Part shown: piece by piece, positions 32,871 through 37,038 of the stretch
Layout: the number at the start of each line of letters is the position of its first letter
Numbering within the stretch: position 1 is the stretch's first letter
Assembly (NCBI GenBank): GCA_018398765.1
Contig: JAHBMJ010000047.1
Span: 21,450 to 58,487 of the forward strand
From: Chromera velia
Lineage: Eukaryota > Sar > Chromeraceae
Direction: 5' to 3'
Length of the DNA stretch: 37,038 nt
Notes under the pieces: generated by a model
Database searches by the model: none
What the model saw: only the letters and a program-made list of their open reading frames with translations
What the model was told of the DNA's origin: nothing
Program-made: the position numbers and the translations under genes

Positions 32871-33251
32871 TTTTCTCTCTATTCTTTTGAGTTTTCTTAT
32901 TTGCTTTCTTCCTTCCCCTCTCAGCGCTTCTGCTGGCTCTTCTTTCCTCTCCCTTTTTCTTTCTTCTTTCTTCTCCTTCCTTGTTGCCTACATAAAGGTT
33001 TTCTCTCTGATGTGTTGGAATTTTTGGTATGCTTCGTCGAGCAAGTCTTTCTTTATTTCTTTTCCCTCTTCCATATCCATTGCTTTCTAAAAAACCTCAC
33101 TCACTTTTTCCTCCTTCACTCTTTTCTGAAGCTCTTGGAGGTACCTCTCCTCAGAGTCTCCTTCCTTTGTGAGCGTTCCCTTCCATCTTAGCTTGATTTG
33201 ATCTTCTCTTTTCTCGTTTTTCTTTCTTTTTTCCCTCTTTTTTGTCTTTCT

Positions 33252-34220
33252 TCACCTATCTTTTCTTCTTTTCTTTTTGTTCTGTTCTTGGTTGGCTTCG
33301 TTCTCTTCCTCGTTTCCTCTTCCCTTGCCGCTCTCATTCTCTCTTTCTTCCTCCCTCAGGACTAATCTAAGAGCTGAATGGTCTAACCGAGCTAAGCATA
33401 CACAAAATACAGAAAAAAAAAGAACAGATGGCAGAGACACAGGAGACATGCATGCATAGTCGATCAGGGACCTCCCTCTGTCTCCTCCCCTGTCAAAAGT
33501 AAACGATCCATCAAAGTTGAAAGCTACCTTCTCCCCCCCCTCTTCAACCGCACACTGCCTCAGTCCATTCAGAGGAACAATGCCCACCATTTCACAAAAA
33601 CGAATAAGAGCCCTTCCTTTCGTGTTCTCCATCTCGTCTTCAAACTCCCTCTCCAGTCTGAAAACTTCCTCTCTCCCGCCTGTTTGTGCCCACTCTTCCC
33701 CTTCTCCCCCTCCCTTCCCTGTCCAGACTATCAGAGGAGTTTTCTTTCCGGTGCGGGCGTTGAAGTCCCCCATCACACAGACCTCTGAGAATCTGCTCTC
33801 TCCTTTTCTTTCTCTCTCTGCTCTTTTCTCTTCGATTCTCTCTGCCAAATTGTTGAGGTATGTCTCATCTGCGTAGTTCGACTCTTCATGGGGGTCATAC
33901 AAGCTAACGAAGAGCGGGAAGCCTGGTGCTTCTACAAATACCGCTATCTCCGTTGCTCTTTCTGTCGTAAAGCCCAGCTCTCTTGCCTTTCTGCTTATCA
34001 ATACCATCACCCCCCCTGTCGTCATCACTTCTCTTCCCTCCTTTACTAACGGGAAATTCGTTCCTTGCAGTCTTCCTCCATTCACACTGCACACTGTCCT
34101 CTCTATTCTAGTTTCATTCATAAAAAGGATGTCGGCTCCTTTTGTTTCTTCTGCGAAAAGCGGGCTTTATACCAAATTCTCTGTTCTTCCCCTTACGTTC
34201 AGAGCCTACATCTCTACTCC
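33252..34220 (-). pseudogene. LINE APE-type endonuclease domain
   Basis: The frame carries ADILFMNETRIER (catalytic Glu of the E-T motif), VMGDFNARTG at about 33775-33746 (Asp and Asn), RSLIDYACMSP and LDHSALRL (final Asp-His pair). These are the ordered signature blocks of the exonuclease-endonuclease-phosphatase family in LINEs, which nicks target DNA. The start, ALNVRGRTENLV, is separated by a TAA stop, so the domain is broken at its N-terminus while the rest is open. Confidence 0.8.
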
Positions 34221-34263
34221 TTTGTCTTTTTTGTTTTGTTTGCTCTTCCTGTTTGTCACGGGG

Positions 34264-34627
34264 GAAGATAAAAAAGAAAAAGAAGAAGAGGAAGACGAAG
34301 AAGAAGAAGAAGAAGAAAAAGAAGAAGAAGAAGAAGACGAAGACGAAGACGAAGACAAAGACGAAGACGAAGACGAAGACGAAGACGAAGAAGAAGAAGA
34401 AGCAGAAGAAGAAGAAGCAGAAGAAGAAGAAGAAGCAGAAGAAGAAGAAGAAGAAGAAGAAGAAAAAGAAGAAGAAAAAGAAGAAGAAGAAGAAGAAAAA
34501 GAAGAAGAGGAAATAGGAGGAGGAGAAGAAGAGGAGGAGGAGGAAGAAGAAAAAGAAGAAGAAGAAAAAGAAGAAGAAGGAGAAGAAGAAGAAGAAGGAG
34601 AAGAAGAAGAAGAAGAAGAAGAAGAAA
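34264..34627. repeat. GAA/GAC-rich trinucleotide tract
   Basis: About 360 bases of nearly uninterrupted GAA with GAC, GCA, GAG and AAA variants on the plus strand, including a (GAAGAC)n-type block near 34336-34390. It sits directly upstream of the endonuclease domain, in the inter-ORF part of the LINE. The Glu-rich plus-strand frame and the Phe/Leu-rich minus-strand frames across it are not genes. Confidence 0.95.
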
Positions 34628-34664
34628 TCTCCCGGTGGTCTGGCTTCTTCCCACCCCTCCCTCC

Positions 34665-36008
34665 CTATCCTTTCCCACCCTCTTTCTTTCCCCCGCCAAT
34701 GCCGGGGAAAGAGGAACAAAAACAAAGAGACTCAAAGCAAAAAGAAAAACAAGAAGAAGACGCAGAAGAAATAGTAAAGCTGTAAAGAGACGGACCTGGT
34801 GGGGGACAATGAGGTAAAGAAGCTCGAACGGAACAGAAAAGCGAAGAACATATACATGAACACATGTTGGCACATATTTGTTCATCTTTGTGAATTAAAC
34901 TATTCTCCTTCTCTGACGAGCTTTCGATTTCTGAAGAGAAAGAGAAGCCAAACCGGGATCCGTCTTGCTCGGGTGTGTTGATCGAGAATGGATGTATGCT
35001 GCAGAAATATCTGGGATGCTTGAGGGTGTTTTCTGGTTCTTTCTCTCTGGTAGGGCCACAATCTACATCCCAGGGGTCTAACTGAAAGGGAACAAAATCG
35101 CTTTTTTCTTCTTTGTCCTCCCCTGGACTCTCCTTCCCTCCTCTCCTTCTTCTCAACAAAAATCCTCCGCCTTTTCTGACTTGGTTTCTCTCTGTCTCCC
35201 CTGTGGATGGATTGGTCTTTTCTCTGTTCGGAGTTGCCCCGTCCTTCTCTGTGCACTCGCCTTCATATCGCTCTGCACGCAAAGGAGGGCACAAGGGGGG
35301 GGAAGTACACTGGTCTATATCTTTTTTCAGTGAGTGTGAAAGAGAGTTGGAGGGTAGCGAGGAACGTGGCCGAGGCTCGTCTAATCGACACACCTGTATA
35401 GGGACTGCCCCTCGCGAAGCAGTCCCGCTCCCCCCCCCTTGCATCAGCTCGGGGTCTCCAGTGAGCTTCTCCTCCCTGCGCTTAGGCCGGCCGAGCCAAT
35501 TTGCAGAGAAAAAAGAGTCTCGACTATTCGGAGCGGAAGAGTGAAAATTTCTACGCAATTTTTTTGAAAGAGTGTGCAACTCGTTGGGGGCTCTACAGGT
35601 GGTCTCATGATTCGGCGTGCCTCCTTCCATCTCTTCTCCTTCCCCACTCAGCACCCAAAACCTGTTCCTTCTCAAAACGTCGGACTCAGATGGAGCCTTC
35701 CTGGCATGCTCTCTCTTTGCCCTCCGTCTCTTGATTTTTCTCAGTTCTTCCCCAAGCCCCATCTTTTCTACCCTCTCTATCGTGTCTCTCACTGTCCACT
35801 CGGTCATCTCTGCCTCTAACAACTTCACCCTTCTCTTTAACATTTCCTTTGCTTCCATCACCCTTTCTATTCTCTTTCTGAGCTCTTCTATTGATCTCTT
35901 TTCTTCCTCAATCAACGTTTCTTGCTCGTCTTCCCTTAAGAGCCTTCTTCTGGGGGGAGGCCGGCTCCCGACCTCTCTCTTTCTTCCTCCCCCCTTCTCC
36001 TCCTTCAA
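34665..36008 (-). pseudogene. Charged coiled-coil frame between LINE ORF1 and endonuclease
   Basis: A 447-codon open stretch without an ATG at its start. The first 110 residues are a strong coiled coil (EEEKRSIEELRKRIERVMEA), then a Ser/Arg/Glu-rich, low-complexity portion. Its place between ORF1 and the endonuclease suggests it is element sequence, perhaps the ORF1 C-terminus or ORF2 start, but I do not recognise a domain. A perfect 8-bp hairpin GGGACTGC/GCAGTCCC lies at 35401-35426. Confidence 0.4.
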
Positions 36009-36209
36009 CTGCCAACCCCGTCAACGGCCAACCCCGGAGGCCTCCCCCCCGGCGTTTGCCTGCTGCTGCTCTGCACTTCCGTTCTGCTCCTACATCCTCT
36101 TTTTTCCCTTCTGCTCAATCCTGGGGCTCGGTTTCAGGATTCCTGTTTGCTGGCCATCTCTCTCTGTTCCCCCCATCACGAGATCTCCATCTCCCTCTGG
36201 GGCTCTCGG

Positions 36210-37019
36210 TTAGGGTTGCTCTGAGAGGGGAACTCCTAGTCTCTGAAGGGCCTTCCTCGCCTCTTCTTTCTTCTGGTTGCTGGAAGCTGCATCTCCCATC
36301 ACTCCCACTGCCCACTTTTTCGTTGCCGCGTCTGTCTGCTCCTTCGTCCTTGGGATCACACAGCGGAGTTGGTCTCCTGTTTCTGGGTGCTGCATGTTGT
36401 TCTGTTCATCAAAGAGGGAGTCGAAATCCCTTGCTACTGTTTCTGCACTGAAGACCATCTTCGTCATTGACCCCCACGACTGATGGTTCATCGACATCAC
36501 CCCCTAGAATACCTAGAACATCGTCTCAGCAAACGCTGCAGCCTGCAGTCGGGTATCTTTTCTCGCCTCATTGGGATTGAGTGCTGCTGTGTAGATAAAA
36601 TTCTTTGCGTGTATGCGGATGTCTTTCTTGGGCAGTTTCAGTCCAAGAACAACCCGTGAGCAGATTCTCCTCTCCTCTTCTACCTTCTCTTTGGCCGATC
36701 TTTTCTGTCCCTTCTCCAAATTTCCCAGTCTCGTTTCGTGATCGTTCACCGTCTGCTGCATCTTTCTTTGATGCTCCCCCATCTCTTCTATACTGTCTTT
36801 CAGTCCCTGGATCTTCCCTCCCAATTTCTCTTCTGTTCGAGCCTCGCTTTCACGGAGTAGCCTTTCCATGGCACCTTCCGTGAGAGCTGGCTGCTCGGGC
36901 ATCTTCTTCCTGTCCTTCAGCATCTCCTTGTGGGTCCCTTCTTCGTCTGAGCTGATATCAGAGAGGCCAGGGCACTTCAGAAAGTTCGTCTCTGCGTCTC
37001 TTTCCTCCTGTTCTGTCAT
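36210..37019 (-). pseudogene. LINE ORF1-like protein, broken
   Basis: An ATG at 37019 opens a 168-residue frame ending at a TAG at 36513. It has an acidic N-terminus, a coiled coil (LLRESEARTEEKLGGKIQGL and following) and a basic C-terminal block, SRVVLGLKLPKKDIRIHAKN, resembling the nucleic-acid-binding part of LINE ORF1 proteins. A second open stretch (36500-36210) continues with a plausible ORF1 C-terminal region ending GVPLSEQP. The two are split by stops, so the copy is dead. ORF1 proteins coat element RNA. The true 5' end of the element lies beyond the window. Confidence 0.55.
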
Positions 37020-37038
37020 TCTGACCACAAAGAAAAAG

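Larger units (their letters stand above)
29733..37038 (-). mobile_element. Decayed LINE (non-LTR) retrotransposon, 5' end off window
   Basis: Read from 37038 down to 29733 the order is ORF1-like coiled-coil protein, a second charged coiled-coil frame, a GAA/TTC-rich tract, an APE-type endonuclease, a reverse transcriptase, a C-terminal Cys-His region, and a tetranucleotide tail. This is the standard order of an endonuclease-bearing LINE that transposes by target-primed reverse transcription. Multiple in-frame stops and frame changes in the RT and the start of the endonuclease show that this copy is inactive. The coding strand is purine-rich throughout. No long terminal repeats are expected or seen. 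The clade cannot be assigned without a tree. Confidence 0.85.

Noticed and set aside
34129-34785. Plus-strand Glu-rich frame of 218 codons
   Set aside because: It is a translation of the GAA tract and has no non-repeat domain; the minus strand carries the LINE.

Overview
The window looks like nuclear DNA of an alga with a red-lineage complex plastid. I think a chromerid such as Chromera velia is most likely, but this is inference. The reasons are: genes split into many short exons with GT donors and mostly TGCAG acceptors; an intronless gene for a plastid-type ribosomal protein bL28 that starts with a signal peptide and an Ala-Phe cleavage motif, as in proteins routed through the ER into secondary plastids; very abundant GACA/CT/CA/GAA simple repeats; and decayed LINE and Copia retrotransposons. 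No bacterial-type operons, Shine-Dalgarno sites, complete tRNA, rRNA or CRISPR arrays are visible.

Layout. 1-2119: the start of a minus-strand ankyrin-repeat gene, one repeat per phase-0 exon, possibly continuing off the left edge. 3500-5984: a decayed minus-strand Ty1/copia element (reverse transcriptase and RNase H recognisable). 7213-8110: a plus-strand LTR-retrotransposon remnant with a tRNA-Met-like primer-binding site and a gag fragment. 8240-15391: about 7 kb of simple-sequence-rich DNA without a gene I can support, but with several small structured repeats. 15392-15904: a minus-strand gene for an IscX-like iron-sulfur assembly protein with a long N-terminal extension. 15905-17739: AT-rich intergenic DNA with degenerate repeats, then a 21-base assembly gap (17740-17760) between C runs. 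17761-26490: a large minus-strand gene whose exons join in phase to give an N-terminal PX (phosphoinositide-binding) domain, an alpha-helical armadillo-like region and a long coiled coil; its 3' end is lost in the gap. 27128-28246: plus-strand plastid bL28, divergent from the PX gene across about 640 bp. 28930-29660: a long pyrimidine tract. 29733-37038: a decayed minus-strand LINE with ORF1-like, endonuclease, reverse transcriptase and C-terminal parts and a 3' tetranucleotide tail, interrupted by a 360-bp GAA-rich tract.

The cellular genes share no pathway that the sequence shows: one is for iron-sulfur assembly, one for plastid translation, one probably for endosomal membrane traffic, and one is an ankyrin scaffold. 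The least expected items are the multi-exon PX/armadillo-like/coiled-coil gene with a partly duplicated exon end, the bL28 with an acidic 100-residue tail, the eukaryotic IscX, and a 36-bp inverted-repeat insert between perfect 15-bp direct repeats. Exon coordinates were worked out by eye from phase, splice motifs and domain continuity; no transcript data were available.
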